From Candidatus Hydrogenedentota bacterium (GTDB lineage Bacteria; Hydrogenedentota; Hydrogenedentia; Hydrogenedentales; CAILVY01), in the NCBI GenBank assembly GCA_029565395.1, contig JAKQOG010000127.1, positions 24,381-88,380 on the forward strand: a stretch of DNA of 64,000 nucleotides. The letters run 5' to 3'. Below are positions 50,013 to 59,561 of the stretch, piece after piece. The notes beneath the pieces are model-generated. The model was not told the DNA's origin, did not search any database, and saw only the letters and a program-made list of their open reading frames with translations. How positions within the stretch are numbered: the first letter of the stretch is position 1; every line of letters begins with the position of its first letter. A program made the translations under genes and the position numbers.

Positions 50013-50507
50013 ATGGCGCTGCAACGGACATTTCAGTACAGCACGTTATTGCGGATACGCAAGCGTCAGGAGGATTTGAAGGCCATGGCGCTGGCGGAAG
50101 CGCGCCGCAAGGTACGGCGCGCGCAGGATCAGCGGAGCGCGATTATAGAGGAACAACGGCGCACGCTGGATCAGGCGGGGGAATTGAGCCTGCATGAATT
50201 CGATGCCAGCGATGTGCGCCGGTATTATCAGTATGAGCGTCATCTTGCGCGGCTGGCCGTGTCAAAGGATGCAGAAATCCGGCAATTGGAAAAGACTGCC
50301 GATCACAAGCGGCTGGAATTGGAAGAGGCCACCAAGCGCAAGCGCATCATGGAGAAGCTGAAGGAACGTCACAGCGCAGCCTTTCAGGCCTATCTCCAGA
50401 AAAATGAGCAGCGGTCGCTGGATGAAGCGGCCACTAATTACGCCGCCCTGGGCCTTTCACCGCAAAGCGTTGCTAAGGCGCGGAAGAAGGAGCAGAAGAA
50501 GCCATGA
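50013..50507 (+). CDS. fliJ: Flagellar export protein FliJ
   Basis: A 164-aa almost entirely coiled-coil protein (YSTLLRIRKRQEDLKAMALAEA onward), the stalk-like partner of FliI. GGTGA precedes ATG 50013. It overlaps the MotE-like gene by 4 bp. Assignment is by position and coiled-coil pattern as well as the N-terminal FQYSTLLRIR. Confidence 0.88.
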   Translation: MALQRTFQYSTLLRIRKRQEDLKAMALAEARRKVRRAQDQRSAIIEEQRRTLDQAGELSLHEFDASDVRRYYQYERHLARLAVSKDAEIRQLEKTADHKRLELEEATKRKRIMEKLKERHSAAFQAYLQKNEQRSLDEAATNYAALGLSPQSVAKARKKEQKKP

Positions 50508-51052
50508 AATTCGTTGTATTGGCGATGATAGGGGTGCTTTCCTTCGCGGGGGCGTTTGGCGCCGCGCTTTGGGCTACGGGCATGCTCTCCAGCGAAGGGC
50601 TGAAAAAAGCCGGCGAAACGCAGGAATCGGTGCAAAAAACAGCCGTAGCGGAAGCCGGGGATCCGCTCAGCGCGCTGGCCCAGCAATTAAAGAAAAAGGA
50701 AAATGATCTAAAGGAGCGGGAAGCGCAACTTCAGCAGCGCGATGCGCAAGTGGTTCAGCGGGAACAAGAGCTTGTGCAAATGCAGAAGAAGCTGGAAGAT
50801 CTTCAGAAACAGATTCTGGGCGGGCTGGATGATGCAAAGAAAGAACGCCAAACCCGTTTAGAAACGATTGCCACAACGGTATCCGCGATGAAGCCGGACA
50901 AAGCCGCAGAACAACTGGAGAACCTTCCGCCGGAAGATGCGGCCGCCATCCTGAATCTCGTTAAACCCAAAGAACGAGGCAAAATTGTGGAGGCGATGAA
51001 AACCGAGGCCGCCACGCGCATCCTGCGCATCCTTCAAGAACCCACCATCTGA
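50504..51052 (+). CDS. MotE-like flagellar protein
   Basis: A 182-aa protein. N-terminal TM helix (about 3-27), a central coiled coil (about 60-125), and a C-terminal MgtE-N-like helical repeat (KAAEQLENLPPEDAAAILN, ERGKIVEAM). This matches MotE-type proteins, which act as chaperones for stator or motor assembly at the inner membrane. ATGA overlap with fliJ. Confidence 0.85.
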   Translation: MKFVVLAMIGVLSFAGAFGAALWATGMLSSEGLKKAGETQESVQKTAVAEAGDPLSALAQQLKKKENDLKEREAQLQQRDAQVVQREQELVQMQKKLEDLQKQILGGLDDAKKERQTRLETIATTVSAMKPDKAAEQLENLPPEDAAAILNLVKPKERGKIVEAMKTEAATRILRILQEPTI

Positions 51053-51162
51053 CGCAGTTCTCTTTCTCTTTCCATCGGTAAAAAACGGGTTTCTCTTTAC
51101 TTCTTCATCACAAAGAGCCTGTTATGTTTTTTGTTTTACCGGTCTTTTTAAATCTCTGTTTG

Positions 51163-51215
51163 AAAGGAGGTGAATTATGCATGTATATCGAAATGATGCA
51201 ACAAATCCAACCTGA
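51163..51215 (+). promoter_or_regulatory. Shine-Dalgarno with overlapping 12-codon ORF before fliK
   Basis: AAAGGAGGTGA (51163-51173) precedes ATGCATG. The first ATG (51177) opens a 12-codon peptide ending at TGA 51215; the second (51181), in another frame, starts FliK. The first ATG has the better spacing (6 nt versus 10), so the short frame may compete with FliK or couple its translation. Confidence 0.4.
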
Positions 51216-52857
51216 AGTGGATGCGGCCAACCTGCCATTGTCCGAAGGAAGTTCTACGAGCAATCCCCCCGGGGACATGGGCTTCGCCCAAATCTTTACG
51301 GAGGCGCTTTCGGAAGGTTCTTCGACCCCGGAAGATCCCGGATCGGAAGAAGGCCCCTTCCATGCCGCCACTGGTATTGATTGGAGTCAAGCCCTTGCGC
51401 TCATGGCGATGGCAATGCCTGTAACGTCCGAATCCATTCAGACCACCGTGGCGTCAACCATTGCGTCTGCTCCGGAAGAATCGGCTTCCGTGACCGGTGA
51501 ACGTATGCCACCGGCGGCGGTTGCCCTTCCTGAACAAACGGACGCCATGCTGGAAATGGTTTCTGCGGCAACGGAAGAATCGTTGGGAACACTTTCCTCC
51601 GTCCAGATCATGGACGAAGCGAGTGCGCTCCCGTCAAACGTTGTTGAGGAAACGGCTCTTCCAGAAATAGTGCCGCCAGGCACTCCGCGGCCGCTGGTTG
51701 TGGCTGACCTGGGAATCGTGATGACGGAGATCCCAGAAACACAGGCCGTGCAATCAACGGCGGAGTATAAGACCATTGGTTCGCCAGCGCATGTGGTTGC
51801 GACAACGGAAACGCCTGGAGACGTTTCACCGGCGGTTGTAAGCAAGGCTGAGTATGTGGTGTTGCCTTCGCTTGCGGCCAAAGAGACTCCTGTACATAAA
51901 GAAAGTGCGGGAGCTTCTGAAAGCAAGTCAACCGCCGGCGAGACAAAGGCGGGGTCCGCCGGGAACCCAGTGCCCGGGGCTGTGACCGCTTCGTCGGCAG
52001 AGGTTTCCGGAGATACTCCGATGCCCCCAGTGACTGCATCGAAAGAAGCCGTTGCTACGGAGCCTGCCCAGGAGGCCATGAGTTCCAAGCCATGGCCTTC
52101 CGTGGAAGTGAAGCCTCTTCCCCCGCCGGATCTGGCGCCGTCAAAAACAACTTCACTTCAACCTTCCGTTAATCCAGCGTTGTTTGCACAGACGCTGGAA
52201 TCGGACGCCGTGGCACAGCGGGTACAGGAAAAAACCGTGGCACGCGCGGGTGAAGATCTGAAGGCGGCATCGGACACAACGCTTCGTATTCCGGCTGGTT
52301 CAACAGAGGCGCCTTCCGCACAGACTCCTGGCGCGCCCATGCTGATGGATCCGTCGAAAGCTTCGAGCACGTCTCTGGCCTCTCCAATGTCAGACACACC
52401 AGCTCCTTCCGGACAGGCCACGCTGCAAACACTTGATGCGTTTACGGTCAAGAGTGTGCGGTATCTGGCGGGTCGTGGGGAGAATATGCTGAGTGTGCGG
52501 TTGATTCCCGAATCGCTGGGGGAAATGCACATCGAAGTGCACAGCCGCGGCGATGACCTCACAATCCGTCTGGTATCGGCCAACCCTGTGGTGCGTGACA
52601 CACTGCAGTCCCAATTGCCGGGACTGCGGGATGCGTTGTCACAGGATGGTCTGGAGGTAGGCCAGGTGGAAATTGCCTCGACCACCAGCCAGAACGCTGG
52701 ACAAGGCAGTTGGAACAGCCAACAGGCGGGACAGCAAAACATGCCGGCCCGGGTTCCAACGTATTACACCAAATCGTATGCGGATCCAGTGCAAACGGTA
52801 TTGCCAACATTCCGGCAATTGCCAGCGCACCAGGGTTCATTGAATGTGTTTGTATAG
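51181..52857 (+). CDS. fliK: Flagellar hook-length control protein FliK
   Basis: A 558-aa protein. Residues 1-400 are low-complexity, rich in Ala, Ser, Pro, Thr and Glu, as expected of the ruler part. The C-terminal Flg_hook domain (about 420-510) has MLSVRLIPESLGEMHIEV and RDTLQSQLPGLRDALSQDGL. ATG 51181 is chosen because the longer frame to 51124 runs upstream of the ribosome-binding site. Sets hook length and switches export specificity. TAG stop. Confidence 0.88.
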   Translation: MYIEMMQQIQPEVDAANLPLSEGSSTSNPPGDMGFAQIFTEALSEGSSTPEDPGSEEGPFHAATGIDWSQALALMAMAMPVTSESIQTTVASTIASAPEESASVTGERMPPAAVALPEQTDAMLEMVSAATEESLGTLSSVQIMDEASALPSNVVEETALPEIVPPGTPRPLVVADLGIVMTEIPETQAVQSTAEYKTIGSPAHVVATTETPGDVSPAVVSKAEYVVLPSLAAKETPVHKESAGASESKSTAGETKAGSAGNPVPGAVTASSAEVSGDTPMPPVTASKEAVATEPAQEAMSSKPWPSVEVKPLPPPDLAPSKTTSLQPSVNPALFAQTLESDAVAQRVQEKTVARAGEDLKAASDTTLRIPAGSTEAPSAQTPGAPMLMDPSKASSTSLASPMSDTPAPSGQATLQTLDAFTVKSVRYLAGRGENMLSVRLIPESLGEMHIEVHSRGDDLTIRLVSANPVVRDTLQSQLPGLRDALSQDGLEVGQVEIASTTSQNAGQGSWNSQQAGQQNMPARVPTYYTKSYADPVQTVLPTFRQLPAHQGSLNVFV

Positions 52858-52874
52858 AAAGGAGCCGAAAACAC

Positions 52875-53558
52875 ATGAATGCATTAGTGACGTTTCGCGC
52901 AAACGGTGCGGGCACGCTTGGGGTGAACCCCGCGCAGCGGGAAGAGGCCTGGCAACAGGTAACTTCGTTGCTGCGTACGAAATTGCTCGCCGTGCAAAAG
53001 GCGGCGGCCAACGCCGCGGCCAGCACGAGCGCGTCCGCCAAGACAACATCAAAAACGCCCACGGCGGCCACGTCTGCGGCGGCCAACGCTGCAAAATCGG
53101 CGGCGGCGGCCAAGTCCTCGGATACGGCGAGCGGCACGCAGACACTGGACCGGGACGCGTTTTTACAGTTGTTGGTAACGCAGATGCAGAATCAGGATCC
53201 ACTGTCGCCGATGGACAACACGGAGATGATCGCGCAGTTGGCCCAGTTTTCCGCCCTCGAACAGATGAATAATCTGAACGAGAGTTTTGAGACCATGAAC
53301 ACAACGATGGAGTATCTCACGGGCAATGTGGACCAACTGAATTTCATATCCGCGCAAGGCATGCTGGGCAAGTGGGTCCAGGGCATCAATGTAGAAGGCA
53401 CGGTATCCTCGGGCATTGTGGAGTCGGTCACGCTGGACGGAAGCATTGTTATCCTGACCGTGGACGACAAGTTCATGCCCATGACGGGCGTGCTGAGCAT
53501 AGCGGCTGAAGCGCCTTCCGAAGAGGATACGACAACCACGGAGAAGAAGTCGTCATGA
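52875..53558 (+). CDS. flgD: Flagellar hook assembly protein FlgD
   Basis: A 227-aa hook-cap protein. An unusual N-terminal Ala/Ser/Thr/Lys-rich stretch (about 40-85) precedes the conserved core DRDAFLQLLVTQMQNQDPLSPMDNTEMIAQLAQFS, split here as DAFLQLLVTQMQNQDP and MDNTEMIAQLAQFSALEQM. AAAGGAG lies upstream of ATG 52875; the longer frame to 52710 reads antisense of fliK and is rejected. Overlaps the next gene by 4 bp. Confidence 0.93.
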   Translation: MNALVTFRANGAGTLGVNPAQREEAWQQVTSLLRTKLLAVQKAAANAAASTSASAKTTSKTPTAATSAAANAAKSAAAAKSSDTASGTQTLDRDAFLQLLVTQMQNQDPLSPMDNTEMIAQLAQFSALEQMNNLNESFETMNTTMEYLTGNVDQLNFISAQGMLGKWVQGINVEGTVSSGIVESVTLDGSIVILTVDDKFMPMTGVLSIAAEAPSEEDTTTTEKKSS

Positions 53559-54010
53559 TTGATGCGCTGCAACTCCGTTCCGTGACGGCTTCCCCCCCGG
53601 AGATGTCCGGAAAATCCATACGGCATCCGGTGGCGGAGCAGTTTGCCCTGGTATTGGAGCAAACGCTTCGTCAGAAAAGCGGTATTCGCTTTTCCGCACA
53701 TGCGCGTCAGCGTTTGGAAAGCCGGGGGATCGAGCTATCCGAAGAAGAGATGAAGGGCATCGGCAAGGCGATGGATCAAGCCTCGGCGAAAGGCGCCCGG
53801 GAATCTCTGTTTCTGTTGGGGCGGGTGGCCCTCGTGGTCAACGTGCCCAACCGCACCGTAATTACCGCACTTCCGAATCAGGAGGCGGAAAATAGCGTAT
53901 TCACCAATATTGACAGTGCCGTGGTGGTGCCGAATGTACCGGTATCATCACCCTCAACCGAATCCAACAGGCCGGCCCCCCTTTGGGGAGGCCTGAGCGC
54001 CGCCGAATGA
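53555..54010 (+). CDS. TIGR02530-type flagellar operon protein
   Basis: A 151-aa protein. The core FSAHARQRLESRGIELSEEEM and GARESLFLLGRVALVVNV, ending NRTVITALP, is the family pattern of a small conserved flagellar operon protein found between flgD and flgE in many bacteria; its role is not settled. The C-terminal 35 residues are a low-complexity extension. ATGA overlap with flgD. Confidence 0.88.
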   Translation: MIDALQLRSVTASPPEMSGKSIRHPVAEQFALVLEQTLRQKSGIRFSAHARQRLESRGIELSEEEMKGIGKAMDQASAKGARESLFLLGRVALVVNVPNRTVITALPNQEAENSVFTNIDSAVVVPNVPVSSPSTESNRPAPLWGGLSAAE

Positions 54011-54043
54011 CTGACGCGGCGTGATTAGAAGGAGCAAGATACT

Positions 54044-55315
54044 ATGGGAACAGCATTATTTACAGGCGTGACCGGGTTGCAGGCGCATCAGCGCCGGCTC
54101 GACGTGGTGGCGGCGAATATCGCCAATGTCAACACCGTCGGGTACCGCAGTTCGCGCGCGCTTTTCCAAGACCTGTTTTCACAAACGCTTCGAGGCGGTT
54201 CCGCACCGGTAGGGACGTTCGGCGGGACGAATCCTCAGCAGGTAGGCCTGGGCGTTCAGATTGCCAGCATAGACGTGGATTTTGATCAGGGTTCGCTGCT
54301 GACCACGGGCGTATCCTCCGATTTGGCCATCCAAGGCAATGGCTTCTTCGTGCTCAGCGATGGCACGAAGCGCGCTTTTACACGGGACGGATCATTCACG
54401 CTGAATGCGAATGGTTTGCTGATCGATCCGGGCACGGGCATGCGGGTACAGGGCTTCCTGGCCGATGATCAGGGCAATATAGACACGAATGTGGTGGCGT
54501 CGGACATTCTCATACCGCTAGGCGGCCTGGGGATTGTGCGCCCGACAACCGAGGCCACGCTTATCGGCAATTTGAACGCAGATGCCCCCAGTTCGCCTGC
54601 CACTCAGGTGTTGCGCACGTTTGAGTTCTATGATTCGCTGGGCACCGCGCGCGAGGTGACGGTTACCTTCACCAAGCAAGCCACGCCCGCCAATACATGG
54701 ACATGGGAAGCCAGCTATGACTCCACAAGCAGCGGTACCACAACCGTTGGAAGTGGAACCTTGACCTTCCAGAGCGATGGCACGCTTCCCGCGAGCACCA
54801 TAGGCAATATTAGCATCGCAGGGGCGTTGATGAATGACACGGGCGGCGAACCGGCTGATCTGAATGTCGCTCTGAATTTTTCATCCATCACGCAACTTTC
54901 AACGGGCGATGAGCAAACGAGCGATATAACGCTTCGTAATCAGGATGGGTTCCCCCGCGGTGTATTGCAAAGCTTTAACATTGGCTCCGGCGGGAAGATC
55001 AATGGCGTATTCAGCAATGGCCTTACCCGGGTAATTGCACAAGTTGCGCTGGCCAACTTCTCAAATGTCGGCGGCCTGATGCGCGATGGGAACAACATGT
55101 TTCTGGAAACCCCCGCCTCCGGCACCGCGCAGATCGGCGCACCGGAACAAGGGGGCCGCGGATCGGTAACAGGCGGCGTTCTTGAAAACTCGAATGTGGA
55201 CCTGGGCCGTGAATTCAGCAATCTAATCATCACGCAACGCGGATTCCAGGCTAATGCCCGCACCATTACGGCGGCGGACACGTTGCTTCAGGAAACCGTG
55301 AATCTGGTCCGGTAA
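54044..55315 (+). CDS. flgE: Flagellar hook protein FlgE
   Basis: A 423-aa hook subunit. N-terminal rod/hook motif GLQAHQRRLDVVAANIANVNTVGYRSS (seen as LDVVAANIANVNTVGY), FlgE/F/G-like core (QGNGFFVLSDGTKRAFTRDGSF), and the C-terminal ITQRGFQANARTITAADTLL. AAGGAG upstream of ATG 54044. A strong stem-loop follows 16 bp after its stop. Confidence 0.95.
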   Translation: MGTALFTGVTGLQAHQRRLDVVAANIANVNTVGYRSSRALFQDLFSQTLRGGSAPVGTFGGTNPQQVGLGVQIASIDVDFDQGSLLTTGVSSDLAIQGNGFFVLSDGTKRAFTRDGSFTLNANGLLIDPGTGMRVQGFLADDQGNIDTNVVASDILIPLGGLGIVRPTTEATLIGNLNADAPSSPATQVLRTFEFYDSLGTAREVTVTFTKQATPANTWTWEASYDSTSSGTTTVGSGTLTFQSDGTLPASTIGNISIAGALMNDTGGEPADLNVALNFSSITQLSTGDEQTSDITLRNQDGFPRGVLQSFNIGSGGKINGVFSNGLTRVIAQVALANFSNVGGLMRDGNNMFLETPASGTAQIGAPEQGGRGSVTGGVLENSNVDLGREFSNLIITQRGFQANARTITAADTLLQETVNLVR

Positions 55316-55330
55316 TATCGAATAATGTTT

Positions 55331-55356
55331 TGGGGGCGCGCCTGCGCGCGCCCCCA
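55331..55356. terminator. Strong stem-loop after flgE
   Basis: TGGGGGCGCGC-CTGC-GCGCGCCCCCA, an 11-bp perfect GC-rich stem. No T run follows, so it may be an mRNA-stabilising or processing hairpin rather than a full terminator, lowering readthrough into motA. The remaining about 170 bp to motA show no gene. Confidence 0.6.
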
Positions 55357-55526
55357 GCCATGAATTTTGATTTCCTGGGGCAAGGCTCATGACAAGAGAC
55401 GGATTGGGTTGAGCCTGGGCGGATTTCGTGCCCGTAGACGCGCACCCAGGGCTAATGATAGAATCGGACGCGGGACAACAGACATTGAGTCCATCGGCAG
55501 CGCCGGCATAACACAAGGCATACTGT

Positions 55527-56297
<771 letters not shown>

Positions 56298-56298
56298 T

Positions 56299-57096
56299 AT
56301 GGGAAGATACAACCACAAGCAAACACCTCCCCAGCCAGGGGCGCCGCTCTGGATAATTTCGTATGCGGATATGATGACGCTGTTGCTGGCGTGCTTTGTC
56401 ATGGTGCTTTCCTTCTCCACGGTGAATAACAAGACATTTAGCGAGGCGGCGGTGTCCATTCGCACTGCATTTGGCGTGCTTCCGGCGTCCGGGCTGGTGC
56501 CTTCCCCCGTTATAAGAAGCCAGCGGCGCCCTGTCAATGCGGTAGAGGAATCGGCCAACCGTCTCCGCAGTTTGTTGGAAAAGGAAGGTTTCACGCGGCA
56601 GGCGAAAATTGAATATGATGCAGTGGGGGGGCTGAAGATAAGTTTGCCCAGCGCATTTTTATTCGATCAGGGCAGTGCGGCCTTGCGTCCGGAAAGTTTG
56701 CCGATATTCCGGAATATCTCGGCGGTGCTAAAAGAATTGCCGGATACGTTTATAGAAGTGCGGGGCCATACCGATACGGAACGGCTTACCGATACCTCGC
56801 GTTTCCGGGATAATTATGATCTGAGTTATTTCCGCGCCGATGCGGTGGTTCGGCAGATCAACGCCGGAGGCGTTCCGCTGGAACAGTTTGAGATCGTTGC
56901 CTGCGGCCCCAATCAGCCGCTGGCATCCAACGCTTCGCCGGAGGGGCGCACGTCCAATCGGCGGGTGGAGATTTTCGTGCGCGGATTGGTGGACAAGAGT
57001 AGAATAGAAATGTTTCGCGAAGGACTGGCAGGGCCTGGTACGGAAGCGCCGGCCACGCCCGCAACGATTCCCCGTGAATTGAACTCATTAAGGTGA
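56299..57096 (+). CDS. motB: Flagellar stator protein MotB
   Basis: A 265-aa stator anchor. Residues 14-38 form the plug-TM helix with the proton-carrying Asp24 (ISYADMMTLLLACF). The C-terminal OmpA/MotB peptidoglycan-binding domain (about 120-240) has IEVRGHTDTERL and SNRRVEIFVRG. ATG 56299, one base after the motA stop; an in-frame extension upstream is antisense-like. Forms the proton-driven stator with MotA. Confidence 0.94.
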   Translation: MGRYNHKQTPPQPGAPLWIISYADMMTLLLACFVMVLSFSTVNNKTFSEAAVSIRTAFGVLPASGLVPSPVIRSQRRPVNAVEESANRLRSLLEKEGFTRQAKIEYDAVGGLKISLPSAFLFDQGSAALRPESLPIFRNISAVLKELPDTFIEVRGHTDTERLTDTSRFRDNYDLSYFRADAVVRQINAGGVPLEQFEIVACGPNQPLASNASPEGRTSNRRVEIFVRGLVDKSRIEMFREGLAGPGTEAPATPATIPRELNSLR

Positions 57097-57100
57097 TTGT

Positions 57101-57691
57101 ATGGCGGATACGAAAAAAACAGAAGAAAAAGAAGCGCCCGCGCCACAAAAATCATCTTCGCTGGTCAACTATATCATCCTGGCAACAGTGATGGTGCTGG
57201 TACCGGCGGGGATTGCGGTAGCCCTTGTGCTGTTTGTGGTTCAACCGCGGCTGGCGGCGCCGCCGGCAACGCCACAACATGAGGAAAATGCGGAAGAGGC
57301 CTTTCCCGCGGAAGCGTTTACCGTGGATTTTGATGAAGCGCAGGCCAATGTAATGACGGATAATCCCAATGCGCCCGCGCCCCTGTTGACGTATGCCGTG
57401 AGCATGGTGATGACGGGGGGGGAAGCCGGCAGTGGCGGTGGCGGACACGGGGGGGGTGGAGAAGATGCACGCGTGAAACTCATCAAAGGAAAGCAGTCTT
57501 TCTTTACAGCGATGCTGGGAAAGCTTCATCGCAACCGCACCCGTAAAGAACTGAATGACCCGCAGGTTCAGGAAAGCATCCTGAAACAGGCGAAACAGGA
57601 AGCCAATGTGCTGCTTAAGAAGCTGTTTCCTGAAGAAAACATGCAGGTGCTTGAGGTTATGTACACAAAATATGCGATATTTGATTTATGA
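57101..57691 (+). CDS. fliL: Flagellar basal-body-associated protein FliL
   Basis: A 196-aa protein with an N-terminal TM helix (about 22-48), then a periplasmic FliL domain ending LLKKLFPEENMQVLEVMYTKYAIFDL (seen as LLKKLFPEENMQVLEV). A Gly-rich insertion (GGEAGSGGGGHGGGGED, about 106-122) interrupts the domain. It supports the stator ring. Starts 4 bp after motB and overlaps fliN by 4 bp. Confidence 0.85.
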   Translation: MADTKKTEEKEAPAPQKSSSLVNYIILATVMVLVPAGIAVALVLFVVQPRLAAPPATPQHEENAEEAFPAEAFTVDFDEAQANVMTDNPNAPAPLLTYAVSMVMTGGEAGSGGGGHGGGGEDARVKLIKGKQSFFTAMLGKLHRNRTRKELNDPQVQESILKQAKQEANVLLKKLFPEENMQVLEVMYTKYAIFDL

Positions 57692-58038
57692 GCCCAGCAC
57701 AATCCACACCGCGAAATGAATCGCCCGATCCCGCCAGGGACGAGGAGCTTGTTCCGGTCCAGGCCACCGGGGAAAGCCTGGACATTAACGATCTGCGTCC
57801 GGTGAAGTTGAATGTATCGGCGGACTTGGGCACGTGCCCCCTGCTTGTTAGGGAAGTGCTTGAACTTAAGCGTGGTTCAGTCTTGCCGTTGAACAAACTG
57901 GCGGGAGAGATGGCGGATATCAGCGTAAATGGAATTCCCATGGCGCGGGGGGAAGTGGTGGTGCTGGGGGATTCGTTAAGCATCCGCATCGCGGAAATTT
58001 TCGGGGCGGGAGAAAAAGAAGGCGGAGGTTATGAATAG
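57688..58038 (+). CDS. fliN: Flagellar motor switch protein FliN
   Basis: A 116-aa C-ring protein. The SpoA domain occupies about 40-105 (VKLNVSADLGTCPLLVREVLEL, DISVNGIPMARGEVVVLGDSLSIRI, with the conserved LKRGSVLPLNKL). The N-terminal 35 residues are acidic and disordered. ATGA overlap with fliL; overlaps fliO by 8 bp. No fliM lies beside it. Confidence 0.9.
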   Translation: MSPAQSTPRNESPDPARDEELVPVQATGESLDINDLRPVKLNVSADLGTCPLLVREVLELKRGSVLPLNKLAGEMADISVNGIPMARGEVVVLGDSLSIRIAEIFGAGEKEGGGYE

Positions 58039-58804
58039 ACTTGGGCTTGTGTTGCTGATGGGATGCTGCGTAGCGTTGGGTGCGTGGCCGCAATCTCAGC
58101 AGGCTTCATTCCAGGCAACAACACCTCCGAAAGTGGATATAGCATCCCCTCAAGGAAATGCAGGGGCAGACCAGGAAAATACACCGGCTTCACGGGAGAA
58201 TTCAGCGCCGCAGCAAAAAGACGCCTCCGGGCCCAAGGAGGTTCCGGAGTACTTTAAGGAACATCAAAAGATCTGGGATGAACCGTTGGCCGAGACGGCC
58301 AATCCAGCAGCCGCGGCGGCTACGCCGGCAAAAGAACAAGGATGGAACACCTATATCCCGCGCACGATTATGGGACTCTGTATCGTGTGCGGGATAATTA
58401 TTTTAGGGGGCGTCTTGATGAAAAAATATGGCCGGCACACCCCGCTGTTAGCGGGGCAGCGGCTTGGGGTGGTTCTAGGGAAGGTGTACCTTACGCCGAA
58501 GGTGAGTCTTCATTATGTGAAATCGGGGGGGCGGGTGCTGGTGATTGGCTTGACGCAGAACCAAGTGTCGCTGATCACTGAATTCGAGGCAGGGGCTTTT
58601 GAGTCCGCGTTGGAATCTGAAGAAGTTGCGCCGGAGAAAGGGGCGAAACATCCCGGCAATTTTATGGAACAGCTTCGCACCCAGGTAAAAAAAGAAACCG
58701 GTGTCACTGGCCGTGCGGACGAGGACCTCGCCGAATTGCGGGGCGATATTCAGCGGCTCCAACGCTATTTACAGGAAAGCGCACGTGAATCGAATGAGCG
58801 CTAA
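58031..58804 (+). CDS. fliO: Flagellar biosynthesis protein FliO
   Basis: A 257-aa protein. A signal-like N-terminus, Ala/Gln-rich linker, one TM helix (about 112-131, TIMGLCIVCGIIILGGVLM), then a cytoplasmic FliO domain (LGVVLGKVYLTPKVSLHYVKSGGRVLVIGLT, seen as TPKVSLHYVKSGGRVLVIGL) and a coiled tail. It is a FliPQR assembly chaperone. Overlaps fliP by 11 bp. Confidence 0.85.
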   Translation: MNRLGLVLLMGCCVALGAWPQSQQASFQATTPPKVDIASPQGNAGADQENTPASRENSAPQQKDASGPKEVPEYFKEHQKIWDEPLAETANPAAAAATPAKEQGWNTYIPRTIMGLCIVCGIIILGGVLMKKYGRHTPLLAGQRLGVVLGKVYLTPKVSLHYVKSGGRVLVIGLTQNQVSLITEFEAGAFESALESEEVAPEKGAKHPGNFMEQLRTQVKKETGVTGRADEDLAELRGDIQRLQRYLQESARESNER

Positions 58805-59561
58805 GGGCGTTTGCCTGATACTGGCCGTGGTGTTTTTCTGCGGCATGGGCGGCGCGTTTGCGCAGGAGCGTCCAAACCCGCTGGGCGTGGATTTGCTCGA
58901 AGGCGCGCGGCGCGCCGTGGATCAGGAAAATATTTCCACGTCGCTGGTGATCGTCTTTCTCATCACGATCCTGTCGCTGGCTCCGGCGATTCTGGTGATG
59001 ACGACCTCGTTCACCCGCATCATTGTGGTGTTCGGCTTTCTGCGGCAGGCGCTGGGCACGCAACAAACCCCGCCTAACCAGGTATTGATCGGGCTGGCGC
59101 TTTTTCTCACGTTTTTTATCATGACGCCCACGTACCAGCGGGTGAATGATGAAGCATTGCAGCCGTATCTGCGCGGTGAGTTTCAAAATCAAAACCAGGC
59201 CCTCACGGCGGCGATGAAGCCCATCCGTGAATTCATGCTACGGCAGGCCAAACCGAAAGATTTGAAGACGTTTATGCAAATGGCGAAACTGGGCCGGCCC
59301 AATACGCCCGATGACGTTCCCACGCATGTGCTTATCCCCGCATTTGTGTTGAGCGAACTCACGACGGCGTTTTACATCGGCTTTGTGATCTACATTCCTT
59401 TCCTGATTATTGACATGGTCGTGGCGAGCACATTGATGGCCATGGGCATGATGATGCTTCCCCCCATATTTGTTTCGCTGCCGTTCAAAATCGTCATGTT
59501 CGTGCTGGCCGACGGCTGGAACCTGCTGATCGGCTCGCTCGTCAGGAGTTTCCAATCATGA
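58794..59561 (+). CDS. fliP: Flagellar export gate protein FliP
   Basis: A 255-aa inner-membrane gate protein. A cleavable signal peptide (ends GGAFAQ) is followed by SLAPAILVMTTSFTRIIVVF and TPPNQVLIGLALFLTFFIM and the C-terminal MGMMMLPPIFVSLPFKI. ATG 58794 overlaps the fliO stop; an in-frame extension upstream is rejected. fliQ, fliR, flhB and flhA do not follow. Confidence 0.95.
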   Translation: MSAKGVCLILAVVFFCGMGGAFAQERPNPLGVDLLEGARRAVDQENISTSLVIVFLITILSLAPAILVMTTSFTRIIVVFGFLRQALGTQQTPPNQVLIGLALFLTFFIMTPTYQRVNDEALQPYLRGEFQNQNQALTAAMKPIREFMLRQAKPKDLKTFMQMAKLGRPNTPDDVPTHVLIPAFVLSELTTAFYIGFVIYIPFLIIDMVVASTLMAMGMMMLPPIFVSLPFKIVMFVLADGWNLLIGSLVRSFQS

